From assembly GCA_030836705.1 (NCBI GenBank), contig JAUPLZ010000124.1, positions 1-8,741 of the forward strand: a stretch of DNA of 8,741 nt, read 5' to 3'. Source of the stretch: Campylobacterota bacterium. Its GTDB lineage: Bacteria > Campylobacterota > Campylobacteria > Campylobacterales > SZUA-545. The position numbers and the translations under genes are program-made. The first letter of the stretch is position 1. Each line of letters opens with the position of its first letter. Of this stretch, positions 1 to 7,257 are shown piece after piece. The notes below the pieces were generated by a model. The model was given only the letters and a program-made list of their open reading frames with translations. It did not search any database and was not told where the DNA came from.

Positions 1-253
1 AAATGATTACATTATCAATCGGCGCATATGATTTATTTTGCAAAAAAGAGAGCTCAATATTTGATGCGCCGCATGATTCAACAATATCAAAAATATTGTG
101 CTCCCCATATGTTCCGGCACTGCCTACAAAAACCAAATATTCAGGCTTATCTAAAAGACAAAGCTGTGTCAAATTAATAGCAGACTCAATAAGCCCTATT
201 CCAATTGGATATGCAAAATCAAAGGATTCACTCTTTCCTGCGCAGACTATCAT
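1..253 (-). CDS. Purine-nucleoside phosphorylase-like protein (N-terminal part, runs off the window)
   Basis: The first 84 codons read on the minus strand begin MIVCAGKSESF and continue with a PIGIGLIESAINLT segment. A strand-loop with sequence VFVGSAGTYG follows at about residues 42-51. The Gly-rich GSAG loop after a hydrophobic strand is what the phosphorylase/nucleosidase superfamily (PNP, MTA/SAH nucleosidase) shows, and I recall similar short PNP-like proteins in Sulfurimonas-type genomes. The family splits the glycosidic bond of purine nucleosides or of MTA and SAH in the cytoplasm; which substrate applies here cannot be read from this fragment. The ATG (253-251) overlaps the TGA of hisF as ATGA, so translation is probably coupled to hisF. 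The catalytic C-terminal half lies outside the window. A futalosine-pathway nucleosidase is an alternative. The reading frame is firm; the function is moderate. Confidence 0.6.
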   Translation of the reverse strand, partial: MIVCAGKSESFDFAYPIGIGLIESAINLTQLCLLDKPEYLVFVGSAGTYGEHNIFDIVESCGASNIELSFLQNKSYAPIDNVII

Positions 254-1011
254 ATTCTCACCTCGATGTTTTTTTGAGATAAATATTGTTTTAAATCACT
301 TATTCTAATCTCTTGAAAATGAAATATAGAAGCAGCAAGAGCAGCATCGGCGCCATGCAAAAAAGCCTCTTCTATATGATGCATATTTCCTGCTCCGCCG
401 CTCGCTATTATGGGAATATTTGTGGAAGTGGCTATTTTTGAAAGTATCTCCAAATCATATCCTTTTTTTGTGCCGTCGGCATCCATTGAAGTTAGCAATA
501 TCTCCCCTGCCCCTCTATCTTCTACCTCTTTTGCCCAATTAACAGCATCAATACCGGTATCAATTCTTCCGCCGTTAATAAAAACATTCCAAGAATCTCC
601 TGTTTTTTTAACATCAATTGCAACCACCATCGTAGAGGTTCCAAATCTCTTTGATGCCTCATTAATAAAATCAGGATTTTTTATAGCATGCGAGTTTATG
701 CTTATTTTGTCGCATCCGACATTCAAAAGTCTGTAAATATCATCTAAGTTTTTAATTCCTCCGCCGACCGTTAAGGGTATAAAAACCTCTTTTGCAACTC
801 TTGCTAAAACATCAATAATAGTATCTCTTTTTTCATGCGAAGCAGTAATATCCAAAAATGTAATTTCATCAGCGCCTTCATTATTATATCTTGCTGCAAT
901 TTCTACAGGGTCGCCGGCATCTTGAAGCCCTACGAAATTTACGCCCTTCACTACTCTTCCATCTTTGATATCAAGACACGGGATAATCCTCTTTGTCAAA
1001 TGACTTTTCAT
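250..1011 (-). CDS. hisF: Imidazole glycerol phosphate synthase, cyclase subunit HisF
   Basis: HisF uses ammonia delivered by the glutaminase HisH to convert PRFAR to imidazole glycerol phosphate and AICAR, the fifth step of histidine synthesis, in the cytoplasm. The 253-residue product is a complete (beta-alpha)8 barrel, the same length as Thermotoga maritima HisF. The opening KRIIPCLDIKDGRVVKG carries the catalytic Asp14; the second catalytic Asp133 sits in VVAIDVK. Phosphate-binding loops are VGGGI (82-86) and SGGAG (204-208). I chose the ATG at 1011 because GGAG lies six bases upstream and it matches family starts; the frame stays open for 25 more codons to 1086, but that stretch has no homology and crosses the likely promoter. 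hisH is not in the window. The stop overlaps the start of the downstream nucleosidase-like gene. Identification is secure. Confidence 0.97.
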   Translation of the reverse strand: MKSHLTKRIIPCLDIKDGRVVKGVNFVGLQDAGDPVEIAARYNNEGADEITFLDITASHEKRDTIIDVLARVAKEVFIPLTVGGGIKNLDDIYRLLNVGCDKISINSHAIKNPDFINEASKRFGTSTMVVAIDVKKTGDSWNVFINGGRIDTGIDAVNWAKEVEDRGAGEILLTSMDADGTKKGYDLEILSKIATSTNIPIIASGGAGNMHHIEEAFLHGADAALAASIFHFQEIRISDLKQYLSQKNIEVRI

Positions 1012-1052
1012 TAAACGCTCCATTGCTTTTGCTACCAAAATATTCTTTTTTT

Positions 1053-1065
1053 GTGTATTATACAC
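1053..1065. promoter_or_regulatory. Symmetric -10 element between hisF and ksgA (possible bidirectional promoter)
   Basis: The 13-base palindrome GTGTATTATACAC contains a perfect TATAAT on the minus strand (1062-1057) and TATTAT on the plus strand (1056-1061). On the minus strand it would start transcription near 1050, giving hisF a leader of about 40 bases. On the plus strand it would give ksgA a leader of about 75 bases. No good -35 is visible on either side, which is usual for sigma-70 promoters in this phylum; T-rich runs flank the element (1044-1052, 1066-1078). The hisF assignment is the stronger of the two. Confidence 0.5.
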
Positions 1066-1100
1066 TTTTTGGTTTTTTACAAACAAATCCTAAGCTCGAC

Positions 1101-1106
1101 TATGAT
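1101..1106 (+). promoter_or_regulatory. Alternative -10 for the ksgA operon
   Basis: TATGAT at 1101-1106 matches the sigma-70 -10 consensus at five of six positions. It would start transcription near 1113, leaving a short leader before the Shine-Dalgarno sequence AAGGA at 1129-1133. A T-rich stretch (1066-1078) lies at the usual upstream distance. The symmetric element at 1053-1065 is a competing candidate; the sequence alone does not decide between them. Confidence 0.3.
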
Positions 1107-1141
1107 AATATCAAGGCTTGTTTAATGTAAGGAAATGGCTT

Positions 1142-1942
1142 TTGATAAAAGCAAAAAAACAGTTTGGTCAGAATTTTTTAAAAAGCGAATATTACAAAGA
1201 TAAAATCATCGAGTCGATGCCCAATAGTGACAATATAATTGTAGAGGTTGGACCTGGTCTAGGTGATTTGACAGAAAAGCTGCTCAAAAAAAGAGCAACG
1301 GTTGCCATTGAGATTGATGATAGATTGCATCAAGGGCTCAGAGTTAAATTCCACAAAGAGTTGACAGAAGGCAGATTTAAACTTATTTGCGGTGATGCTA
1401 TGGAACTTCGCGAAAAAGGCGAATTCATAAAAGAACCATACGATTTAGTTGCAAATCTTCCTTATTATATTGCTACTGCTATTATCTTAGATGCTTTAAG
1501 AGATAGAAATTGTAGAAATATATTGGTTATGGTACAAAAAGAGGTTGCTCAAAAGTTTACGGCTGCTCCCAAAACTAAAGAGTACTCATCTCTTTCAATT
1601 CTAGCTTCAATGGTTGGAACTGCAAGGGCTCTTTTTGATGTGCCAAAAGAGGCATTTGTGCCTATGCCAAAAATTGTATCTTCGGTTTTTGAAATACGAA
1701 AAAATGATAATGAATTCAATGAAGAATTTGCTTCATTTTTAAAAATTGCATTTTCTCAACCAAGAAAAAAACTTTTTACGAATTTGGCTTTAAAGTTTGA
1801 CAAAGATATCTTAGAAAAATCTTTTCAAGCTTTGAGTCTAAATGATAGCGTCCGTCCTCATGAAGTGGAAGCTTTACTTTTCTTTCGCCTTTTCTCAAAA
1901 ATTATGGGTAAAAAGGATTATGATGATGGAAGAGAATTCTAA
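1142..1942 (+). CDS. ksgA: 16S rRNA (adenine1518/1519-N6)-dimethyltransferase KsgA/RsmA
   Basis: KsgA uses S-adenosylmethionine to dimethylate two adjacent adenines in the loop of 16S rRNA helix 45, a late checkpoint of small-subunit assembly; loss gives kasugamycin resistance. The 266-residue product shows KKQFGQNFL at 5-13, the SAM-binding loop VEVGPGLG at 34-41, the acidic AIEIDD at 55-60, GDAM at 84-87, the catalytic NLPYY at 105-109, and FVPMPK at 172-177. I chose the TTG at 1142 because AAGGA (1129-1133) lies eight bases upstream and MIKAKKQFGQNF matches family starts. The frame is open from another TTG at 1118, but that one has badly spaced AAGG and adds eight unmatched residues. The last 20 bases overlap RNase J, so the two are probably coupled, as also known in Helicobacter. 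Secure call. Confidence 0.96.
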   Translation: MIKAKKQFGQNFLKSEYYKDKIIESMPNSDNIIVEVGPGLGDLTEKLLKKRATVAIEIDDRLHQGLRVKFHKELTEGRFKLICGDAMELREKGEFIKEPYDLVANLPYYIATAIILDALRDRNCRNILVMVQKEVAQKFTAAPKTKEYSSLSILASMVGTARALFDVPKEAFVPMPKIVSSVFEIRKNDNEFNEEFASFLKIAFSQPRKKLFTNLALKFDKDILEKSFQALSLNDSVRPHEVEALLFFRLFSKIMGKKDYDDGREF

Positions 1943-3899
1943 TATAAATGAAAATAACATAGCTCAAAGCGATAGTGCCGAGCTAAAAGAACACAGTAGA
2001 CACAATAAGGTTGAGAGAAAATCTCCTGATGCGCCGGAAGGCAGAGAAAAAAGAAGACAAAGACCAAGACATCCTCAAAAAAAAGGATTTAATCCTTCAA
2101 AAGAAGATAGTGAAAATGCTCCGACAAGAAGATTTTCAAGCAGTCAAAGCGGAATATATTTAAACATAAAAGATGCAATAACTGCAAATAAGCGCTCTCA
2201 CGAAACAAGGCTAAATCCTCATTTTAATCTGGGCAATCCAAATGCAAGCGTAAAAATCACTCCATTAGGCGGTTTAGAGCAAATCGGTGGAAATATTGCC
2301 GTTATCGAAACAGAAAATAGTGCCATAATTATTGATGTTGGAATGAGCTTCCCTGATGAATCGATGCACGGTGTTGATATTTTGGTTCCTGACTTTTCGT
2401 ATTTAAAACAAATAAAACATAAAATTCACGGGATAATAATAACCCACGGACATGAAGACCATATAGGCGCAGTCCCTTATCTATTTAAAGATATGCAATT
2501 TCCTATCTATGGAACACCTCTACCACTTGGAATGATAGGCGGCAAATTTGATGAACATAAAATAACAAAATACAAAAGCTATTTTAGATTTGTTGAAAAA
2601 AGAAAGGTTATTAAAATAGGCGATTTTGAAGTAGAATGGATGCATGTAACGCACTCTATTATCGATTCATCTGCCGTTGCGATTACTTGCGATGCGGGAA
2701 CCGTTATCCACACCGGAGATTTTAAACTAGATAATACGCCAATAGATAAATATCCGACCGATTATCATCGTTTGGCTTACTATGGCGATAAGGGCGTTTT
2801 GTGTCTATTTAGCGATAGTACAAACTCACATAATCCCGGTTCGACAAAGAGCGAATCTATCGTAGGCGGAACATTTGACAAGCTCTATAACGGACTAAAG
2901 GGCAGGGTTATTATGTCTACTTTTAGCTCAAACATTCATAGAGTTTTTCAAGCCATAGAGTACGGCGTAAAATATGGAAGAAAAGTGTGCATAATAGGAA
3001 GATCTATGGAAAAAAATCTTCAGCTTGCTATGGATCTTGAGTATGTTAAAGTAGATCATAAAATTTTTATAGAACCTCATGATGTTTCAAAATATCCGGA
3101 TCATGAAATTTTAATCGTTACAACAGGTTCACAAGGCGAACCAATGTCTGCGCTATATAGAATGTCAATAGGCGAGCATAGACATGTTAAATTAAAACCA
3201 ACCGATACAGTTATTCTTTCATCAAAAGCAATTCCAGGGAACGAACCATCTGTTTCTGCCGTAATCAATCAGCTTGAAAAGACAGGTGCCACAGTCGCGC
3301 ATTACGAATTTAGCGAAATACATGTCTCAGGACACGCGGGTCAAGAAGAACAAAAATATATGCTAAGACTTACAAAGCCAAAATTTTTCCTCCCTGTCCA
3401 TGGAGAGTATCAGCATAGATCAAAGCACATAAAAACAGCGATAGAGTGCGGGGTTGATGAAAAAAACACTCTCTTAATCGATGACGGGGATACGATAGAA
3501 ATCACATCAAGACACATGAAAAAAATAAAAACAGTAAGAATCGGCAAAACATACATAGACAACCAAATGAATAAAACCATAGATACCTCCATTGTTCATG
3601 ATAGACAATCTCTAGCAAACGACGGAATTATTATGCTCGTGATTCAAATATCTCAAAATGAGCATAAGCTTCTTGGCAAACCGGTCGTAACAAGCTATGG
3701 TCTTGTAAATGTCAGAAAAGAGAGAGAATTAGCAGAAGAACTTGAAGAAATTTTGGAAAAATTCGTTACGAATTCTAAGCCGCAAGATTTTAACAATATA
3801 AAAATTCTTGAAAATAATCTAAGACAAGTGCTTAAAAAACATATCTTTAGAAAGCTAAAACGATATCCAATAATAGTTCCAAATATATTTGTACAATAA
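1923..3899 (+). CDS. rnj: Ribonuclease J with long N-terminal extension
   Basis: RNase J is a metallo-beta-lactamase/beta-CASP nuclease with endonuclease and 5'-3' exonuclease activity; in Campylobacterota, which lack RNase E, it is the main mRNA-decay enzyme and in H. pylori pairs with the helicase RhpA. The product is 658 residues. Residues 1-108 form a charged, low-complexity, probably disordered extension. The nuclease core starts near 109 (VKITPLGGLEQIGGN). Metal ligands are HGHEDH at 175-180 and Asp266 in HTGDF; beta-CASP residues are His471 (SGHAGQEE) and His493 (PVHGEY). Relative to B. subtilis RNase J1 these are shifted by about 101-103 residues, so only the N terminus is enlarged. 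Three ATGs follow one another at 1920, 1923 and 1926; AGGA at 1914-1917 is best spaced for 1923 or 1926, giving a one-residue uncertainty. It overlaps ksgA by 20 bases and kdsD by one. Confidence 0.95.
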   Translation: MMEENSNINENNIAQSDSAELKEHSRHNKVERKSPDAPEGREKRRQRPRHPQKKGFNPSKEDSENAPTRRFSSSQSGIYLNIKDAITANKRSHETRLNPHFNLGNPNASVKITPLGGLEQIGGNIAVIETENSAIIIDVGMSFPDESMHGVDILVPDFSYLKQIKHKIHGIIITHGHEDHIGAVPYLFKDMQFPIYGTPLPLGMIGGKFDEHKITKYKSYFRFVEKRKVIKIGDFEVEWMHVTHSIIDSSAVAITCDAGTVIHTGDFKLDNTPIDKYPTDYHRLAYYGDKGVLCLFSDSTNSHNPGSTKSESIVGGTFDKLYNGLKGRVIMSTFSSNIHRVFQAIEYGVKYGRKVCIIGRSMEKNLQLAMDLEYVKVDHKIFIEPHDVSKYPDHEILIVTTGSQGEPMSALYRMSIGEHRHVKLKPTDTVILSSKAIPGNEPSVSAVINQLEKTGATVAHYEFSEIHVSGHAGQEEQKYMLRLTKPKFFLPVHGEYQHRSKHIKTAIECGVDEKNTLLIDDGDTIEITSRHMKKIKTVRIGKTYIDNQMNKTIDTSIVHDRQSLANDGIIMLVIQISQNEHKLLGKPVVTSYGLVNVRKERELAEELEEILEKFVTNSKPQDFNNIKILENNLRQVLKKHIFRKLKRYPIIVPNIFVQ

Positions 3900-4858
3900 T
3901 GAATTATATAGAAACAGCAAAAGAAGTATTAAAAATAGAAGCAGCGGAGTTACTTGGCTGCGCAGAAAAAATCAATAATGAGTGGAATAGGGCGATTGAA
4001 CTTCTTGATAAAACAGAAGGCAAAGTAATCGTAATGGGAGTCGGCAAGTCTGGGCTTGTCGGCTCAAAAATAGCCGCCACATTTGCAAGCACCGGAACGC
4101 CTAGCTTTTTTATTCACCCAACGGAAGCCATGCATGGAGATCTTGGCATGATATCAAAAGGGGATTTGGTGATTGCAATAAGCAACTCGGGAGAATCTCA
4201 AGAGCTAATCTCCATACTGCCTCACATCAAAAGATTTAATATAAAAATCATAGGAATGAGTGCCAAAAAAAACTCAACTCTTGCAAAATTTAGTGACGAG
4301 CTTATTGATATTTCAATCTCAAAAGAGGCTTGTCCTCTGGGAATTGCGCCTACAAGCTCTACCACGCTTACTATGGCGTTAGGCGATGCGCTGGCTGTAA
4401 CTCTCATGAAAAAAAGAGGATTCAAAAAAGAAGATTTTGCCTCTTTTCATCCTGGTGGAAGCTTGGGTAAAAAGCTTTTTGTAAAAGCAATAGATTTAGC
4501 AAGAAAAACAGACCTTCCGCAGCTTGGAGTCGACGCAACCATCAAGGAAGCTATAACTGTTATGACAAACGGCAAACTTGGAACCGTATTGCTATTAGAA
4601 AATGATAAAGTTGCTGCTATTTTGAGCGACGGTGACTTAAGAAGGGCTCTTTTGGACAAGGATTTTTCACTTGAAAAAAAAGCGATAGATTACGCTACAA
4701 AAAACCCAAAAACAGAATCTTCAAAAGATCTTCTTGCGAGCGAGGCGCTAGCAATAATTGAATCAAAAAAGATACAATTACTTATCTTAACCGACTCAAA
4801 CGGAAAGCTTGAGGGAGTTTTACACATCCACGCACTCGTAGAGGCAGGCATATCATGA
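3899..4858 (+). CDS. kdsD: D-arabinose-5-phosphate isomerase (KdsD/KpsF family)
   Basis: The enzyme interconverts ribulose-5-phosphate and arabinose-5-phosphate, the entry to Kdo, which joins lipid A to the LPS core or oligosaccharide. The 319-residue product has an N-terminal SIS sugar-isomerase domain (about 1-200) with GVGKSG at 47-52, ISNSGES at 94-100 and HPGGSLG at 184-190. Two C-terminal CBS domains follow (about 205-319). The residues reported as catalytic in E. coli KdsD (Lys59, His88, Glu111, Glu152, His193) align at a constant offset of nine: Lys50, His79 in HGDLGM, Glu102, Glu143, His184. The ATG shares one base with the rnj stop (TAATG) and has no Shine-Dalgarno sequence, suggesting reinitiation by ribosomes finishing rnj. 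The ksgA-rnj-kpsF order also occurs in H. pylori. Older annotations call this protein KpsF, a capsule protein. Confidence 0.94.
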   Translation: MNYIETAKEVLKIEAAELLGCAEKINNEWNRAIELLDKTEGKVIVMGVGKSGLVGSKIAATFASTGTPSFFIHPTEAMHGDLGMISKGDLVIAISNSGESQELISILPHIKRFNIKIIGMSAKKNSTLAKFSDELIDISISKEACPLGIAPTSSTTLTMALGDALAVTLMKKRGFKKEDFASFHPGGSLGKKLFVKAIDLARKTDLPQLGVDATIKEAITVMTNGKLGTVLLLENDKVAAILSDGDLRRALLDKDFSLEKKAIDYATKNPKTESSKDLLASEALAIIESKKIQLLILTDSNGKLEGVLHIHALVEAGIS

Positions 4859-5673
4859 AAAAAACAACAGAAGAAACCACGAGATTAAATAAGGCAATAT
4901 CAGAGCGCACAAAACTCTCAAGAAGAGAGGCAGATAAAGCAATTCAAGAGGGCAAAGTAAAAGTAGGCAGAGCAGTAGAAACCAATCCGGCAAGACAAGT
5001 TGCAGCGGATGAAAAACTTTTTTTTAATAATAGACCGCTAAAAGAACCGACAAGTGAATTTACCGTAATAGAATACTGCAAGCCAAAAGGCGAGTTGGTC
5101 ACCAAAAAAGACCCAAAAGGCAGAAAAACCATATATGACTCTCTTCCTAAAAAATATAATCATTTTATTCCTATAGGAAGACTTGATTTTGCAAGCGAAG
5201 GGCTTTTGCTTTTGACAGATTCCGCAAAAGTAGCAGAGGCTCTTATGAATAGCAATCTTGAAAGAGTTTATAATATCAAAATTGACGGACCGATAACCGA
5301 AGAGATAACTGAGGCTATGGCAAACGGCATGACTATAGATGACGCTTCAAAAGGAGCTCATGAATATAGCAAGATAACTTCAATGCAGTTTGCGCCTTTT
5401 AATGATTTTAAAGTACTAAAAAACAGCCCAAAATATTCAAGACTAAAAGTTAGCATCAGCGAAGGAAAAAATCGTGAGCTAAGACGATTTTTTGGATTTT
5501 TTGATAGAAAAGTACTGGACTTAAAAAGAGTAGCATACGGCTGGATGGAATTAAACGCTTTGCCTGAAGGAAAAGTGCGATTTCTTGAAAAAAATGAATA
5601 TAATATCCTCCATAAATTTTTAAAACAATCAAAAAAAGAAAAGGGAAAAAAAGATGCAGAAACTGACATTTAA
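4855..5673 (+). CDS. rluB: RsuA/RluB-family rRNA pseudouridine synthase
   Basis: These enzymes isomerise a specific uridine in rRNA to pseudouridine. The 272-residue product has an N-terminal S4 RNA-binding domain (about 9-65, with RLNKAISERTKLSRREADKAI) and a catalytic domain from about 67. The catalytic Asp111 lies in GRLDFASEGLLLLTD (108-122), and the C-terminal core motif EGKNRELRRFFG is present. The tail is Lys-rich (KKEKGKK). RluB modifies position 2605 of 23S rRNA in E. coli and RsuA position 516 of 16S rRNA; which one applies here cannot be settled from motifs, but one RluB-type enzyme is usual in Campylobacterota. The start overlaps the kdsD stop as ATGA, with only a distant GAGG upstream. 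The end overlaps yjbQ by 20 bases. A T8 run lies at 5018-5025. Confidence 0.88.
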   Translation: MKKTTEETTRLNKAISERTKLSRREADKAIQEGKVKVGRAVETNPARQVAADEKLFFNNRPLKEPTSEFTVIEYCKPKGELVTKKDPKGRKTIYDSLPKKYNHFIPIGRLDFASEGLLLLTDSAKVAEALMNSNLERVYNIKIDGPITEEITEAMANGMTIDDASKGAHEYSKITSMQFAPFNDFKVLKNSPKYSRLKVSISEGKNRELRRFFGFFDRKVLDLKRVAYGWMELNALPEGKVRFLEKNEYNILHKFLKQSKKEKGKKDAETDI

Positions 5674-6046
5674 AACAAAACACAAAACTCAAATGCTTGA
5701 TATCACAAAGGATGTAAGAGAAGCGGTTATAAAATCCGGTGTTAAAGACGGTGCTGTGATTATATTTGTTCCACACTCAACATGCAGTGTTTTTATAAGC
5801 GAACATGTAGACCCAAATCTAGCAAGAGACCTTTTAACAAAACTTCACGATATGGTTCCTGCAAACGACAACTATCATCATGTGGGTAAAAATGCAGAAG
5901 CTCATATAAAATCAGCAATAATGGGCACAAATACAATGATTCCTCTTGAAAATGCTTCAATGCTTATGGGCGAATGGCAAGGAATCTTTCTAGCTGACTT
6001 CGATGGTCCTAGAGAGAGAAATGTCATCATAAAGATTATTCACTAA
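5654..6046 (+). CDS. yjbQ: YjbQ/UPF0047 family protein (secondary thiamine-phosphate synthase fold)
   Basis: A 130-residue protein of the UPF0047/YjbQ family, normal in length. Family signatures are visible: PHSTCSVFISEH (40-51, the usual HTTAAL-like strand with a conserved His), the acidic DPNLARDL, HHVGKNAEAH (75-84) with clustered histidines, and the C-terminal GEWQGI...DFDGPRERNV (106-123). Family members form compact trimers, and the E. coli protein weakly replaces thiamine-phosphate synthase, but the physiological role is not established; I do not assign one here. The Shine-Dalgarno sequence AAGGGA (5641-5646) lies inside the Lys-rich codons of rluB, and the gene overlaps rluB by 20 bases, so its expression should follow that of the rRNA-modification genes. 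Family membership is firm; function is open. Confidence 0.9.
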   Translation: MQKLTFKTKHKTQMLDITKDVREAVIKSGVKDGAVIIFVPHSTCSVFISEHVDPNLARDLLTKLHDMVPANDNYHHVGKNAEAHIKSAIMGTNTMIPLENASMLMGEWQGIFLADFDGPRERNVIIKIIH

Positions 6047-6048
6047 AA

Positions 6049-7257
6049 ATGTCCGTGCTTGCAAACTCAGCTCGTCCTAAAAGTTTTGATGAGTTTGCGG
6101 GACAAGTTCATATTGCAGGCAAAAACGCCCCTTTTTTTAGACTATTAGAACAAAATAAGCTTCCGCACTCCTTTTTTTTTGGACCAGCCGGAACCGGCAA
6201 AACAACTCTAGCAAGATTGGCGGCAAAATATTTAAATAGTAGTTTTTATGAGTTTAACGCCACTAGCCTAAAAATTGAAGACCTTAGAAAAGTTCTTCTA
6301 AGCCACAAAAACTCGCTTATAAAACCGATAGTTTTTATAGATGAGGTTCATAGGCTGGCAAAAAACCAACAAGAGGTTATGCTTCCTTTTATGGAAAATT
6401 TTGATGCGATTTTTATCGGCGCATCAACAGAAAATCCTTTTTTTACGCTAACCTCCGCGATTCGCTCAAGAGCTATGCTTTTTGAGTTCAAACCGCTAAC
6501 GATAGAGGATTTGAAAAAAATTGCAAACAAAGAGCTAGAAAAATCAAACGCGACTATCAGCGATGAGGCATACGAGTATTTGATAGTTTCTAGCGGAGGC
6601 GATGCAAGAGCTATGTTAAACCTGCTTGAATGCTCGCTAAATATATCAAAAATCATAGACTTAAATCTGCTTAAATCACTTAGACCGACATCTTTAAATG
6701 ATGGAACAAGCAGCAGCGAAACCCACTACAATCTAGCATCTGCGATGATAAAAAGCCTAAGAGGAAGCGATGTTGATGCCGCTATTTATTATCTTGCAAG
6801 ATTAATAGAAGGCGGGGAAGATGCAAAATTCATAGCGAGAAGATTATTAATTTTTGCAAGCGAGGATATCGGAAATGCAAACCCAAATGCTCTTAATCTA
6901 GCAAGCGATTGCTATTATGCGGTTTCAAACATAGGCTATCCAGAAAGCAGAATTATTTTATCGCAAACCGTTATCTATCTAGCATCGTGCCCCAAATCAA
7001 ACACCGCCATAGCTGCTATCGACAAAGCGCTTGAAATGATAAAAAACGGCGAAATTTTAGAAGTACCAAACCATCTAAAAGATGCTCATTTTGGCGGCGC
7101 AAAAAGTCTTGGCAGAGGAATAGGATATAAATATCCGCATGATTTTGGCGGCTGGGTGAAACAAGAGTATCTTAAAAAGCCGCTAAAAATAGTTGAATTA
7201 AAAGATATAGCCTACGAAAAACGACTAAAAGAGTGGCTTGAAGCGATAAAAAAATGA
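6049..7257 (+). CDS. rarA: Replication-associated recombination protein A (RarA/MgsA/WRNIP1 family AAA+ ATPase)
   Basis: RarA is a clamp-loader-like AAA+ ATPase that acts at stalled or gapped replication forks and influences recombination. The 402-residue product has Walker A GPAGTGKTT at 45-53, Walker B VFIDEVHRL with Asp98-Glu99, the sensor segment GASTENPFF, and IRSRAMLFEF with a candidate arginine finger. The C-terminal MgsA oligomerisation region ends with the recognisable GIGYKYPHDFGGWVKQEYL. It is somewhat shorter than E. coli RarA. The ATG follows the yjbQ stop by two bases and has no visible Shine-Dalgarno sequence, so translation probably depends on coupling. A T9 run (6172-6180) encodes three Phe just before the Walker A loop. 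The stop codon lies inside an inverted repeat (7255-7311). Likely last gene of the operon. Secure call. Confidence 0.94.
   Translation: MSVLANSARPKSFDEFAGQVHIAGKNAPFFRLLEQNKLPHSFFFGPAGTGKTTLARLAAKYLNSSFYEFNATSLKIEDLRKVLLSHKNSLIKPIVFIDEVHRLAKNQQEVMLPFMENFDAIFIGASTENPFFTLTSAIRSRAMLFEFKPLTIEDLKKIANKELEKSNATISDEAYEYLIVSSGGDARAMLNLLECSLNISKIIDLNLLKSLRPTSLNDGTSSSETHYNLASAMIKSLRGSDVDAAIYYLARLIEGGEDAKFIARRLLIFASEDIGNANPNALNLASDCYYAVSNIGYPESRIILSQTVIYLASCPKSNTAIAAIDKALEMIKNGEILEVPNHLKDAHFGGAKSLGRGIGYKYPHDFGGWVKQEYLKKPLKIVELKDIAYEKRLKEWLEAIKK

Noticed and set aside
3..308. Plus-strand frame of 101 codons over the nucleosidase-like gene and the end of hisF
   Set aside because: It is antisense to two better-supported minus-strand genes, including secure HisF sequence, and shows no recognisable domain.
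410..736. Plus-strand frame of 108 codons inside hisF
   Set aside because: Antisense shadow of conserved HisF barrel sequence, with no recognisable motif and no good ribosome-binding site.
1012..1086. In-frame extension of hisF by 25 codons to an ATG at 1086
   Set aside because: The added residues lack HisF homology, the stretch includes the best -10 element, and the ATG at 1011 has a well-placed GGAG and gives the family's usual length.
1118..1141. Upstream TTG start for ksgA
   Set aside because: AAGG is one base away from it, too close, and the eight extra residues do not match the family; TTG at 1142 has AAGGA at good spacing.
5456..5776. Minus-strand frame of 106 codons across rluB and yjbQ
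   Set aside because: It crosses two conserved plus-strand genes and its Phe-rich composition simply mirrors their Lys-rich codons.
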